Assembly (NCBI GenBank): GCA_040219575.1
Contig: JAVJSD010000116.1
Location: 77,390-141,389, forward strand
Length of the DNA stretch: 64,000 nt
From: JAVJSD01 sp040219575
GTDB lineage: Bacteria; Planctomycetota; Planctomycetia; Pirellulales; Pirellulaceae
Direction: 5' to 3'
The notes beneath the pieces are model-generated. The model was not told where the DNA came from, did not search any database, and saw only the letters and a program-made list of their open reading frames with translations. Shown piece after piece: positions 52,303 to 60,411 of the stretch. The first letter of the stretch is position 1. Each line of letters opens with the position of its first letter. Made by a program: the position numbers and the translations under genes.

Positions 52303-53037
52303 ATGCGGATTCCTGTCATTCGAGGCGTGATCGACCGGCGGATCCTCGTGAATTTCCGTGTGGAGGCGGAGGTGTTGGCAAGGTTGCTGCCGCCGCCGTT
52401 TCGTCCGCAGACGGTGCGTGGCTACGGCATGGCGGGCATCTGTCTGATCCGTCTGAAGGGGATCCGCCCGCGGTGGCTGCCGGCGGTGATGGGGATCGCC
52501 TCGGAGAACGCGGCCCATCGTATCGCGGTGGAGTGGAACGAAGATGGCCAGACGCGGTGCGGCGTGTACATTCCGCGGCGCGATACGTCGTCGCGGTTGA
52601 ACGCGGCGGCCGGTGGACGTTTGTTTCCCGGCGAGCATCATCGGGCCCGCTTCGAGGTGGACGAACACGACGAGCGCTATCACGTGGAGATGACCAGCCT
52701 CGACGGATCGGCCCACGTGCTGGTTGAAGGAGATACAGCGGAGGCGTTGCCCGAGGATTCGGTGTTCGATTCGGTCGCCGCGGCGTCGGCGTTCTTCGAA
52801 CAGGGTTCGCTCGGCTATTCTCCCAGCGGCGGCGCGGGACGCTACGACGGCTTGGAGTTGCGCAGCCGCAACTGGAGCGTCGCGCCGTTGGCGATTCGCC
52901 GCGTGCAGTCGTCGTTCTTCGACGATCGCGCGTCGTTTCCGGCCGGCTCGATTGCGCTCGACAACGCGTTGCTGATGCGCGGCATCGACCACGAGTGGCA
53001 CGGCCGCGACACGCTGTGCTGCGCAGCGCCGTCGTAG
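52303..53037 (+). CDS. DUF2071-like protein (acetoacetate-decarboxylase-like fold)
   Basis: A 244-residue protein starting at 52303 (MRIPVIRGVIDRRILVNFRVEAEVLARLLPPPFRP). This opening, GYGMAGICLIRLKGIRPRWLPAVMG and the closing WSVAPLAIRRVQSSFFDD match families of the DUF2071/acetoacetate-decarboxylase-like clan, which form a small beta barrel. No reaction is known for DUF2071. The stop codon TAG at 53035-53037 is part of a GTAG hairpin repeat, so an insertion may have set the present C-terminus (..CCAAPS). Confidence 0.78.
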   Translation: MRIPVIRGVIDRRILVNFRVEAEVLARLLPPPFRPQTVRGYGMAGICLIRLKGIRPRWLPAVMGIASENAAHRIAVEWNEDGQTRCGVYIPRRDTSSRLNAAAGGRLFPGEHHRARFEVDEHDERYHVEMTSLDGSAHVLVEGDTAEALPEDSVFDSVAAASAFFEQGSLGYSPSGGAGRYDGLELRSRNWSVAPLAIRRVQSSFFDDRASFPAGSIALDNALLMRGIDHEWHGRDTLCCAAPS

Positions 53038-53065
53038 GCCGGAACGAGCCGTGCGCTGTTCCGGC
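53034..53065 (+). repeat. GTAG hairpin (REP, family B) at the end of the DUF2071-like gene
   Basis: GTAG (53034-53037) is followed by arm GCCGGAAC, an inner region of 12 bases with an AGC/GCT pair, and arm GTTCCGGC (53058-53065). The reverse-oriented copy at 63229-63260 is identical across this element. Confidence 0.8.
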
Positions 53066-53169
53066 AATTCCCAAACGCCGCGCGAACGAAAGCCCGCGAC
53101 CAAAGTGCGGATTTCAGCGACGCTCCTGCCAAAGCGCCCTGCGGTTGTCCCGACCTACTTCAACTACTC

Positions 53170-54507
53170 CTACGATTTGGCGTGGGGATTGAGCAGCATC
53201 TTGCGTTTGATTTCGTCCTTCAGATTGTCGAGGACCGATTGCTTGTCGGTCTGGTCGAGGATCCGCCGGACGACGGCCTTGGGGGCCTCGCCGCCCCAAC
53301 TGCTGCCGTGCTCGAAGTAGTACTTGGCGGCCTGGCCGACGATGTAAGAACCGTAACCGGCGGCGGCGCCCTGCGGCAGTGCGGTCAAGAGCGTGCCGTA
53401 ACCGGCCGTGAGGGTCTTGAACAACATCGAGGCCACGTGCGTGGTCATCTCCCCCACCATCACCCAGCCGGCCGCGGCGACGATGGTGGTCACCAACTTG
53501 CGGGCGTGCGTCCACGACATCTCCAGGCCGTAGATGTGGGCCAAGGTGACGATCATGCTGGCGTCGACCGCGGTGCCGCCCAGCACGTCGGCCACCGGAT
53601 AGGGATTCAGCGCGACCGCCACCGACTTGACGACTGCGTAGCTCCAAACCGTTTGATTGCCGCGGTGGTCGCGGAGTTTGATCCGCAGCGCGGCGATGCG
53701 GTCGGTCTTGTCGGCCGCGTACATCGCCGCGTTGAGGGCGATCAGCGCCAAGCCGTCTCTCTCCAGCACCGTCAGCATCAGCTCTTTGAGTTGGCCGACA
53801 TCGGCCGCCGGTTTGCGCCACTCGTTGCGGGTGCTGCCGTCGGCCGCTTCGACCACGTACTCCATCTCGCGCGGATCGGCGGCGGTGGTGACCACATGTT
53901 CGGGCGGCACCAGTCCGGCGAGGCGGTCTTCGCGGAGCACCTCGAGGAGTTGCTCGCGCTGGCTCTTGGAATACAGGTCGATCTTGTTGAGCACCACGAT
54001 GATCGGCTTGTGGGCGGCGGCCAGCGTGACCAGCGCCGAGTGCTCGGTCTCGTTCAGGTCGGAGTCGGTGACGAATACGATCAAGTCGGCCCGATGGGCG
54101 GCTTCGCTGGCCATGTCGCCCCGCTGGCCGCCGCCGACCTCGTTCAAACCGGGTGTGTCGACCAGCACCACCTGCGAGCCGGCCAGGCCGGGGATCACGT
54201 AGCCGCTCCCCTGCCAGGGCACCTGCCAGACCTCCTTGGTCCAGCCGCCGCGGACATCGACCTCGGTGACCGCCTCGCCCACCAGGGCGTTGATCAGGGC
54301 GCTCTTGCCGGTGCTGATCTCGCCGAAGACCACGATCTCGACGCGGCCGGTGGTCAGCTTGGCCGCCATCTCCTGCATCTGGTCGAGATCATGGCGGAGC
54401 TGCTGTTTCTCGTCGTCGCCCAGGCGATTCAGGCGGTCGAGCGTCTGGCGCACGCTGGCCATCGCCTCGCGGTAGCGCTGATCGGAATTCTCCGCGTCGT
54501 CATTCAC
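53170..54507 (-). CDS. Era/YcjF-type GTPase with DUF697-like C-terminus
   Basis: A 445-residue GTPase. The P-loop GEISTGKS is at 62-69, switch-II DTPG at 117-120 and NKID at 174-177. The N-terminal about 55 residues are a helical segment (SVRQTLDRLNRLGDDEKQQLRHDLDQMQ). The C-terminal about 170 residues contain the DUF697-like block with hydrophobic helices (AWSYAVVKSVAVALNPYPVADVLGGTAVDASMIVTLAHIYGLEMS.., AGWVMVGEMTTHVASMLF). Such GTPases associate with membranes and are often stress-linked; a precise target is unknown. Confidence 0.85.
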   Translation of the reverse strand: MNDDAENSDQRYREAMASVRQTLDRLNRLGDDEKQQLRHDLDQMQEMAAKLTTGRVEIVVFGEISTGKSALINALVGEAVTEVDVRGGWTKEVWQVPWQGSGYVIPGLAGSQVVLVDTPGLNEVGGGQRGDMASEAAHRADLIVFVTDSDLNETEHSALVTLAAAHKPIIVVLNKIDLYSKSQREQLLEVLREDRLAGLVPPEHVVTTAADPREMEYVVEAADGSTRNEWRKPAADVGQLKELMLTVLERDGLALIALNAAMYAADKTDRIAALRIKLRDHRGNQTVWSYAVVKSVAVALNPYPVADVLGGTAVDASMIVTLAHIYGLEMSWTHARKLVTTIVAAAGWVMVGEMTTHVASMLFKTLTAGYGTLLTALPQGAAAGYGSYIVGQAAKYYFEHGSSWGGEAPKAVVRRILDQTDKQSVLDNLKDEIKRKMLLNPHAKS

Positions 54508-54546
54508 AGGCAGGTCGGGATTCGATTAGGCTTTGGCGAAGCACCC

Positions 54547-54610
54547 GTAGCGGAAGTCGCCAGACTTCCGACTTCGAGCGCGTCTTGGGAACTCTGGCGA
54601 GTTCCGCTAC
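54547..54610. repeat. REPIN-like inverted pair of GTAG hairpins (family A)
   Basis: Plus unit 54547-54570: GTAG, CGGAAGTC, GCCA, GACTTCCG. Minus unit 54588-54610: GTAG followed by a 7-bp stem GGAACTC/GAGTTCC with loop GCCA. The second stem differs by one base pair family-wide (AACTC for AAGTC), showing compensatory change. It lies between the divergent GTPase and amidase genes. Confidence 0.8.
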
Positions 54611-54685
54611 GAAAATCACGCAAGCACTGGCGCCGCAGCTACCGGCGGTTAGCGCCTTGCGGCTCACAAAGGATGGCCGCCGATC

Positions 54686-56056
54686 ATGCTCTCCCCTTTT
54701 CCCAGCATCGCCGACGCCGTGCGGCGCATCAAGGCCGGTGACTTGTCGCCCCGCGAGTTGGTCGAGCATTGTCTGGCGCGAATCGAGCAGTTCGACGAGC
54801 GCGTGAAGGCCTGGGTGCTGGTCGATGCCAAGGGAGCGCGAAGACAGGCCGAGGAGCTTGCCCGCGTCGCGGCCGGCGACCAAGCGGCCGGCGACCAAGC
54901 GGGATTCGACCCGGCGGGTTTCGACCCGGCCGGCTCGCTGCCGCTGCTGGGCGTGCCGATCGCGATCAAGGACATCGTCGATGTGGCGGGCATGCCGACG
55001 AAAGCCGGTTCGCCGTTGCGGGAGGGACACGTCGCCGAGCGGGACGCGCCGCTGGCGGCCCGGCTGCGTCAGCACGGAGCGATCCTCCTGGGCAAGACCG
55101 TCACCACCGAGTTCGCCGGGTTCGATCCCTCGCCGACGCGCAATCCCTGGAATCTGGCGCACACGCCGGGCGGATCGAGCAGCGGCAGCGCGGCGGCCGT
55201 TCCGCTGGAGATGTGCCTGGGCGCGATCGGCTCGCAGACCGGCGGGTCGATCAATCGGCCGGCCGCCTACTGCGGCGCGGCGGGCCTCAAACCGACGCAC
55301 GGCGCGATACCGCTGGAGGGCGTCGTGCCGGTCAGCTTCACGCTCGATCATCCGGGGCCGATTGCGCGCAGCGTCGATGATTTGCGAATTTTGTTCGAAG
55401 TGTTGTCGAACCAAACCGTTTCGACATCCCAACTCACCTCGCCGCCGCGGCTGTTCCGCCTTGGTGGATTCTTCGACGAACAGTGCGACGACCCATTGCG
55501 GCAAGTCGTCGACAAGGCGGTTGAAAAACTTGCGCATGCGGACGCGAACATCGAGCGGATCGAGCCGCCCGCCTCGTTCGAACAGGTGCATGCGATGCAC
55601 CGGCGGATTATGGCGGCGGAGGCGGCGGCGTATCATCGCGCGCAGTTCGGACGGCATCGGGAGCAATTCGGTCGTCATATCACGGCGTTGATCGAGGAGG
55701 GATTGTCGCTGCCGGCGGCCGACTACCTGGAGGCCCTCGAACATCGGCGGCGTTTCCGACTGGAATTGACGAACCAGTTGGGCGATCGCGTGGCGGTGCT
55801 TCCCGCCACGACCTGCACGGCGCCGGGGTCGCTGGAGTCCACCGGCGATCCGGCGTTCAACTCGCCGTTCAGTTACGCCGGCGTTCCGTCGCTCAATTTT
55901 CCTTGCGGCCTGGCGGACGACGGCATGCCTTGCGGTCTGCAACTCGTCGCCGGCCCGGACCGTGAAAGCGCCTTGCTCGCCGCCGCCGCCTGGTGCGAAC
56001 GCGTGCTCGATGTCAACCTGCGTCCGCCGCTCTTGCCGGAAGAAGGACGTGAATGA
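54686..56056 (+). CDS. Amidase signature family hydrolase
   Basis: A 456-residue amidase. The Ser-Ser-Lys triad is visible: Lys95 in IAIKDIVDVAGMPTKAGSPL, the cis-serine region in GGSSSGSAAAV (about 163-173), and the nucleophile Ser188 in GSQTGGSINRPAAYCG. The ending AGVPSLNFPCGLADDGMPCGLQLVAGP is typical. The enzyme hydrolyses carboxamides or related bonds; the substrate is unknown. Near residues 65-85 an in-frame repeat gives AAGDQAAGDQAGFDPAGFDP, produced by 15-base tandem units in the DNA. This is an insertion relative to most relatives. Confidence 0.88.
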   Translation: MLSPFPSIADAVRRIKAGDLSPRELVEHCLARIEQFDERVKAWVLVDAKGARRQAEELARVAAGDQAAGDQAGFDPAGFDPAGSLPLLGVPIAIKDIVDVAGMPTKAGSPLREGHVAERDAPLAARLRQHGAILLGKTVTTEFAGFDPSPTRNPWNLAHTPGGSSSGSAAAVPLEMCLGAIGSQTGGSINRPAAYCGAAGLKPTHGAIPLEGVVPVSFTLDHPGPIARSVDDLRILFEVLSNQTVSTSQLTSPPRLFRLGGFFDEQCDDPLRQVVDKAVEKLAHADANIERIEPPASFEQVHAMHRRIMAAEAAAYHRAQFGRHREQFGRHITALIEEGLSLPAADYLEALEHRRRFRLELTNQLGDRVAVLPATTCTAPGSLESTGDPAFNSPFSYAGVPSLNFPCGLADDGMPCGLQLVAGPDRESALLAAAAWCERVLDVNLRPPLLPEEGRE

Positions 56057-56090
56057 GCCCTGCTCATGTCGGTGAAGAGAATAGAATACC

Positions 56091-56195
56091 AGCCCGAAGC
56101 GTAAGCGAGGAGACACTTCGAAAACGGTTCCTGCGTCCAGGTTTGATGGCTTGATCTTCGTTCTCTCGCGCTCCACCTCGCTCACGCATCGGGCT
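56091..56195. repeat. Large inverted repeat next to the second MITE-like copy
   Basis: AGCCCGAAGCGTAAGCGAG at 56091-56109 is complementary, in 17 of 19 positions, to the sequence at 56177-56195. About 67 bases separate the arms. Its right end touches the MITE-like element starting at 56194, which suggests nested insertion. No gene is seen in the 345-base gap before the ATP-grasp gene. Confidence 0.65.
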
Positions 56196-56324
56196 AGTGC
56201 ATTGTGACGTCTTGATCTTAGAGTAGCTGAACTCGTGAGAGTTCAGCAGTTCGTGACGACGTCTGAATTTCCAGAAGTCTCACGACTTCTGCTACCTCCA
56301 TGCTTAGTCGTCGCGCTGCACGCA
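56194..56324. mobile_element. MITE-like element carrying two GTAG hairpins (copy 2)
   Basis: Nearly identical to the element at 31914-32044, with about ten differences. Hairpin 1 is on plus at 56223-56246 and hairpin 2 on minus at 56272-56295. Its right terminal repeat has drifted (CTGCACGCACTG instead of CTGCACTAG). It lies upstream of the mfn-like cluster. Confidence 0.75.
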
Positions 56325-56401
56325 CTGGTGTCGCCATACCCACATCGTCGATTCAGAGCCCGATCGTCGCATGACTCCTAGAGTGCGGCGGACCAGGTTG
56401 C

Positions 56402-57409
56402 ATGAAGATCTTCGTTTACGAGTACATCACCGGCGGGGGATTGTGGCGGGAGGCGCCGGAGACGGCGCCGGCGGGTTCACTGCTGCGCGAGGGCGCGGCG
56501 ATGGTGCGGGCGATCATCGGCGATTTGTCGGCGATCGAATCCGTCGAGGTGGTCGCGCTGCTTGATGAGCGGCTGAGCGGCTTCTCGTTCGACGGTTGTC
56601 GCTGGCACGCGATCGGCAGCGGCGAGCAGGAGCAGGCGATGCTGCACGAACTGGCCGCATCTTCCGACTACACCCTGCTGATCGCCCCGGAAATCGGCGG
56701 CGCGCTGTTCACACGCTGTCAGGAAGTGGAGTCCGCCGGCGGGCAATTGCTGGGACCGAGCGCCGATTATGTGGCGATCGCCTCCGACAAACACGCGACC
56801 GCCGAGCGACTGCGAGCGGCGGGAGTGCCGGCCGCCGAGGGAGTGCGGCTGCGCGTGGGCGATGCGGTTCCACCGGACTTTTCGCTGCCGGCGGTGCTGA
56901 AGCCTTGTCGCGGGGCGGGCTCGCAGGGCGTCCGACGGATCGACCGTCCCCAGCAGTTGTCGGAGGCCGTGCCGACGATCTCCGAAGACCATCGACTGGA
57001 GACGTATGTTCCCGGGCTGGCCGCGAGCGCGGCGGTGCTCTCGGGACCAGGGGGAAGTGTCGCCCTGCCCGCCTGCCGGCAATGGCTCAGCGACGACGGG
57101 CGGTTTCGCTATCTGGGCGGCTCGCTGCCGCTGGACGACGCGCTCGACCGGCGAGCCCGGGTTCTGGCGGAGGCCGCGGTGCGGGCGATCGGCCTGCCGC
57201 GGGGCTATGTGGGGGTCGACCTGGTGCTCGGTGACGCGGAGCACGGCTCGCAGGACGTTGTCATCGAAGTGAATCCCCGGCTGACGACTTCCTACATCGG
57301 CCTGCGGCGGGCGACGCGGGAGAACCTGGCGGAAGCCCTGCTGGACATCGCCCGAGGCGCTGATCGGCCGTTGTCGTTCTCCGGGCAAGAGGTAAGATTT
57401 AGGGCGTGA
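56402..57409 (+). CDS. mfnD: ATP-grasp ligase, MfnD-like (tyramine-glutamate ligase)
   Basis: A 335-residue ATP-grasp protein. The N-terminus MKIFVYEYITGGGLW is characteristic of the MfnD-type group, and the core includes SDKHATAERLRAAGVPAAEG, VLKPCRGAGSQGVRRI (ATP-grasp lysine and Gly-rich loop) and the metal-binding YVGVDLVLG..VIEVNPRLTTSYIGLR. MfnD joins glutamate to tyramine in methanofuran synthesis. It is followed closely by MfnF-like and MfnE-like genes, which supports the assignment. In bacteria with tetrahydromethanopterin C1 metabolism this gene is present without methanogenesis. Confidence 0.8.
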   Translation: MKIFVYEYITGGGLWREAPETAPAGSLLREGAAMVRAIIGDLSAIESVEVVALLDERLSGFSFDGCRWHAIGSGEQEQAMLHELAASSDYTLLIAPEIGGALFTRCQEVESAGGQLLGPSADYVAIASDKHATAERLRAAGVPAAEGVRLRVGDAVPPDFSLPAVLKPCRGAGSQGVRRIDRPQQLSEAVPTISEDHRLETYVPGLAASAAVLSGPGGSVALPACRQWLSDDGRFRYLGGSLPLDDALDRRARVLAEAAVRAIGLPRGYVGVDLVLGDAEHGSQDVVIEVNPRLTTSYIGLRRATRENLAEALLDIARGADRPLSFSGQEVRFRA

Positions 57410-57500
57410 ATCGTCCCCTGTCTCCTATCGCCGCTGATGCGTCCGCCGAGCTTGCGATCTCTTTGCAAGGGCCCGCGACCGTGACGCGGCCGAGGTCGGG

Positions 57501-58520
57501 ATGCGTATGAACTGGCTGGCCTTGGATATCGGCGGCGCCAACTTGAAGATGGCGGACGGCAAAGGGCAAGCCCACAGCACTCCCTTCGCGTTGTGGCAGC
57601 ATCCGCGGCAGTTGACGCAGGAACTGCGGACGTTGATCGCCCAGGCGCCGGGCACCACGCATTTGGCGATCACGATGACGGGCGAATTGTGCGACTGCTT
57701 CGAGTCGAAGGCCGCCGGGGTGAAATTCATTTTGCAGTCGGTGATCGACGCCGCCGACGGCCGCCACACCCGGGTGTACCGCACCGACGGCAAGATGGTC
57801 ACGCCGCAAGCCGGCATGTCGCAGCCCTTGTTGGCCGCCGCCGCCAACTGGCACGCGCTGGCCCGTTATTGCGGGCGATTCGCTCCCGAGGGAGCCGCGC
57901 TGCTGTTGGACGTCGGCTCGACCACGTGCGACATCATTCCCCTGCTCGACGGCGTTCCGGCCACGCAAAACCTGACCGACGTGCAGCGACTGACCGTCGG
58001 CGAATTGGTCTACACCGGCGTCGTCCGCAGTCCGGTTTGCGCCATCGTCGATTCCGTTCCCTATCGCACACAGCAGGTTCCCGTCGCCCAGGAACTGTTC
58101 GCCACCACGGGCGACGTGTACATCATCCTCAAGGAGTTGGCCGAGGATCCCACGCTGTCGAACACGGCCGACGGCCGGCCCGTCACGAAAGCGGCCGCCA
58201 AGCGCCGGTTGTCGCGGATGATCTGCGCGGAGGAGGAGGCGTTCAACCATCGCGACGCAGTGGTGCTGGCCCAGGCGGTCCGCGAGGAACAGCATCGGGC
58301 GATCGTGGCCGCCGCCCGCCGCGTCAGCGAGGCGATGCCCACCCCGCCGGAGACATATATCATCTCCGGGCAGGGCGAGTTTCTGGCTCGGCAGGTGGTC
58401 GAAGCGCTGAGCGACAACGCGTCGACTGTGCATTTGTCGAAAGAATTCGGGTTTTTGGTATCCCGCTGCGCCGCGGCGCACGCCCTGGCGATTCTGGCCC
58501 GCGAGGCGACCGAGGGATGA
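57501..58520 (+). CDS. mfnF: MfnF-like protein (H4MPT-linked C1 transfer pathway; hydantoinase/actin-like fold)
   Basis: A 339-residue protein starting at 57501 or 57507. The opening NWLALDIGGANLKMADGKG is a phosphate-binding loop of the actin-like ATPase fold. LLLDVGSTTCDIIPLLDG is the second such loop. The family is the uncharacterised one-carbon protein of TIGR03123, whose archaeal member is MfnF, the enzyme that couples tyramine-glutamate to the furan ring. Its four-base overlap with the next gene (ATGA) shows translational coupling. Confidence 0.8.
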   Translation: MRMNWLALDIGGANLKMADGKGQAHSTPFALWQHPRQLTQELRTLIAQAPGTTHLAITMTGELCDCFESKAAGVKFILQSVIDAADGRHTRVYRTDGKMVTPQAGMSQPLLAAAANWHALARYCGRFAPEGAALLLDVGSTTCDIIPLLDGVPATQNLTDVQRLTVGELVYTGVVRSPVCAIVDSVPYRTQQVPVAQELFATTGDVYIILKELAEDPTLSNTADGRPVTKAAAKRRLSRMICAEEEAFNHRDAVVLAQAVREEQHRAIVAAARRVSEAMPTPPETYIISGQGEFLARQVVEALSDNASTVHLSKEFGFLVSRCAAAHALAILAREATEG

Positions 58521-59146
58521 GCGGGGCGCGGGCTCGTGTGGTCAAGGTCGGGGGCAGCCTGTTCGACCACGCGTCCCTTGCGGATGAAATTCGGCGGTTC
58601 CTCGACAAGACACCGCCGGCGGCGACGGTCTTGTTGGCCGGGGGGGGCGAACTTTGCGACGTGATTCGGCGTCATGATCGGCGGTACGGCCTGGGCGAGG
58701 AGGCCGCGCACGAGCTCTGTGTGCGGTTGCTCGACGTGAGCGCCCGCGTCTTGCGCGAGTTGCTGCCGGAAGCACATTTTGCGGCCGATTGGAGGGCCTT
58801 GGAGCACTGCGTGCGGGAGCATGTGGCAACGCCGCTCGTGTTTTCCCCGGTTCAATTCCTCGCCGAGTGCGAGCCGCATTTGCCGGGTCGGCGGCTGCCG
58901 CGGGACTGGACGACCACAACCGATTCGATCGCGGCCCGACTGGCCGAATCGCTGGCCGCCGATCTGGTGCTGCTGAAGTCGGCCTCGCCGCCGGCGGGCA
59001 CCCTGGCGGAGCTTGCGGCGGCGCGGTACGTGGACCGGCAGTTTCCGCTGGCCGCGGCCTCGCTGCCCCGGGTGACGCTGGTGAATCTGCGAAATCCCGA
59101 CCTGCCGACGTCGATTCGAGAAATTCGCCCGAGCAGGGGTTGCTGA
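58517..59146 (+). CDS. mfnE: MfnE-like amino-acid-kinase-family protein
   Basis: A 209-residue protein overlapping the MfnF-like gene by four bases. It has the amino-acid-kinase signature RVVKVGGSLFD at the start, LLAGGGELCDVIR in the middle and TTTDSIAARLAESLAADLVLLKS later. It resembles the MfnE kinase that phosphorylates an aminomethyl-furan intermediate of methanofuran. It lacks a regulatory domain and ends seventy bases before rpmJ. The functional call rests on both the family and the gene order. Confidence 0.78.
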   Translation: MSGARARVVKVGGSLFDHASLADEIRRFLDKTPPAATVLLAGGGELCDVIRRHDRRYGLGEEAAHELCVRLLDVSARVLRELLPEAHFAADWRALEHCVREHVATPLVFSPVQFLAECEPHLPGRRLPRDWTTTTDSIAARLAESLAADLVLLKSASPPAGTLAELAAARYVDRQFPLAAASLPRVTLVNLRNPDLPTSIREIRPSRGC

Positions 59147-59169
59147 GAATTTCCCGAAAGGTTTATACT
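59140..59169 (+). promoter_or_regulatory. Possible promoter of the alpha operon
   Basis: TTGCTG (59140-59145), 18 bases, then TATACT (59164-59169) in the gap before rpmJ. The -10 fits well; the -35 is weaker and overlaps the end of mfnE. Confidence 0.45.
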
Positions 59170-59216
59170 TACTCGCTTTGGCTCACCCCATTCCAAGCGT
59201 CCTGTGGAGAGCGAGC

Positions 59217-59330
59217 ATGAAGGTTCGCGCCAGCGTTAAGCGCATCTGTGAAAACTGCAAAGTGGTGCGCCGAAAAGGCAAGATTTTTATCGTCTGCAAC
59301 AATCCGCGGCATAAGCAACGTCAAGGCTGA
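59217..59330 (+). CDS. rpmJ: 50S ribosomal protein L36 (bL36)
   Basis: A 37-residue protein too short for many ORF scans, with an ATG at 59217. It starts MKVRASVKRICENCK and ends NPRHKQRQG. Zinc-binding residues Cys11, Cys14, Cys27 and His32 are all present, so it is the C+ form. It belongs to the large ribosomal subunit and starts the alpha operon here. Confidence 0.97.
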   Translation: MKVRASVKRICENCKVVRRKGKIFIVCNNPRHKQRQG

Positions 59331-59383
59331 GCGGCTGTCGGCGGGGTTCCCCTTGAAGCATAACGTGTGAGGAGTAGCGTCGC

Positions 59384-59767
59384 ATGCCGCGTTTGTTGGG
59401 TGTCGACATTCCGAACGACAAGGCGACCGTCGTTTCGTTGACGTATTTGTTCGGCGTCGGGCCGCATGTGTCGCGCGAGCTGTGCCACAAGGCCGGCATT
59501 TCTCCCGAGCGCAAGGCGCGGGAGTTGTCGGACGAGGAATTGGGCCGCCTGGCCACGATCCTCGAGCGCGACTACACGGTCGAAGGCCCACTGCGGCGTC
59601 AAACGGCGCAATCGGTCTCTCGCCTGCGCGACATCAAGTGCTACCGCGGCATCCGCCACCGTCAGGGTCTGCCGGTTCGCGGACAGCGGACGCGCACCAA
59701 CGCCCGCACGCGAAAAGGCCCCAAGAAGACCGTCGCCGGTAAGAAGGGCGTGAAAGACCTGCGGTAG
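59384..59767 (+). CDS. rpsM: 30S ribosomal protein S13 (uS13)
   Basis: A 127-residue protein of the small-subunit head that contacts tRNA and the large subunit. It opens MPRLLGVDIPNDKATVVSLTYLFGVG and carries the C-terminal signature RGQRTRTNARTRKG with a basic tail. GAGGAG at 59369 precedes the ATG at 59384. It follows rpmJ after 53 bases. Confidence 0.97.
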   Translation: MPRLLGVDIPNDKATVVSLTYLFGVGPHVSRELCHKAGISPERKARELSDEELGRLATILERDYTVEGPLRRQTAQSVSRLRDIKCYRGIRHRQGLPVRGQRTRTNARTRKGPKKTVAGKKGVKDLR

Positions 59768-59780
59768 TTCTCGGTGAGTG

Positions 59781-59843
59781 GTGCGTGGTGAGTGGTAATC
59801 TGCGGAGCGGCGTCCCGCCGTCAGATTACCGCTCACCACGCAC
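59781..59843. promoter_or_regulatory. Hairpin between rpsM and rpsK
   Basis: Arms of 22 bases, at 59781-59802 and 59822-59843, pair with a single mismatch around a 19-base loop that itself can fold (GGCG/CGCC). No T run follows. It lies within the alpha operon and may attenuate or process the transcript, or be a simple mobile repeat. Confidence 0.7.
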
Positions 59844-59885
59844 CTCTTACGCCTTACCAACCAGACACACCGGAGTTTTCGGTAC

Positions 59886-60266
59886 GTGGCCAAGACCAAG
59901 AAAAGAAAGACCCGTCGCAACGTGACGGTGGGGATCGCGCATATCCGCGCGACGTTCAACAACACCACCGTCACCGTCACCGACACCAAGGGCGAAACCC
60001 TGTGCTGGGCCAGCGCCGGCACCTGCGGCTTCAAGGGAAGCCGCAAGAGCACGCCGTTCGCCGGTCAGATGGCGGCCCAGCAGGTTGCCGAAAAGGCGAT
60101 CAAGTTCGGCATGAAAGAGGTCGAGGTGCGCGTCAAGGGCCCGGGCTCCGGGCGCGAGAGCGCGATTACGGCCCTGCAAGCGGCCGGACTGAATGTAAAA
60201 ACGATTGAAGACGTCACACCGATTCCCCACAACGGCTGTCGCCCTCGCAAGAAGCGGCGCGTGTAA
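59886..60266 (+). CDS. rpsK: 30S ribosomal protein S11 (uS11)
   Basis: A 126-residue protein with a GTG start at 59886. It has the typical NVTVGIAHIRATFNNTTVTVTD and a C-terminal signature VTPIPHNGCRPRKKRRV. It binds 16S RNA at the platform of the small subunit. A gap of 145 bases separates it from rpoA; rpsD, which often lies there, is absent. Confidence 0.97.
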   Translation: MAKTKKRKTRRNVTVGIAHIRATFNNTTVTVTDTKGETLCWASAGTCGFKGSRKSTPFAGQMAAQQVAEKAIKFGMKEVEVRVKGPGSGRESAITALQAAGLNVKTIEDVTPIPHNGCRPRKKRRV

Positions 60267-60411
60267 CCGGCGAGGCTTCTGTTCAAAGCAGCGGCGGGAG
60301 CGACATCGACCGCGCTTCGCGGCTCGATAGCGGCCCAGCGTTTTTCCGATTTGTGGATCCGGCGCTTGTAGCATGGCGACGCCCGATCCCGTGATTCTAC
60401 GGAGGCTTCCG

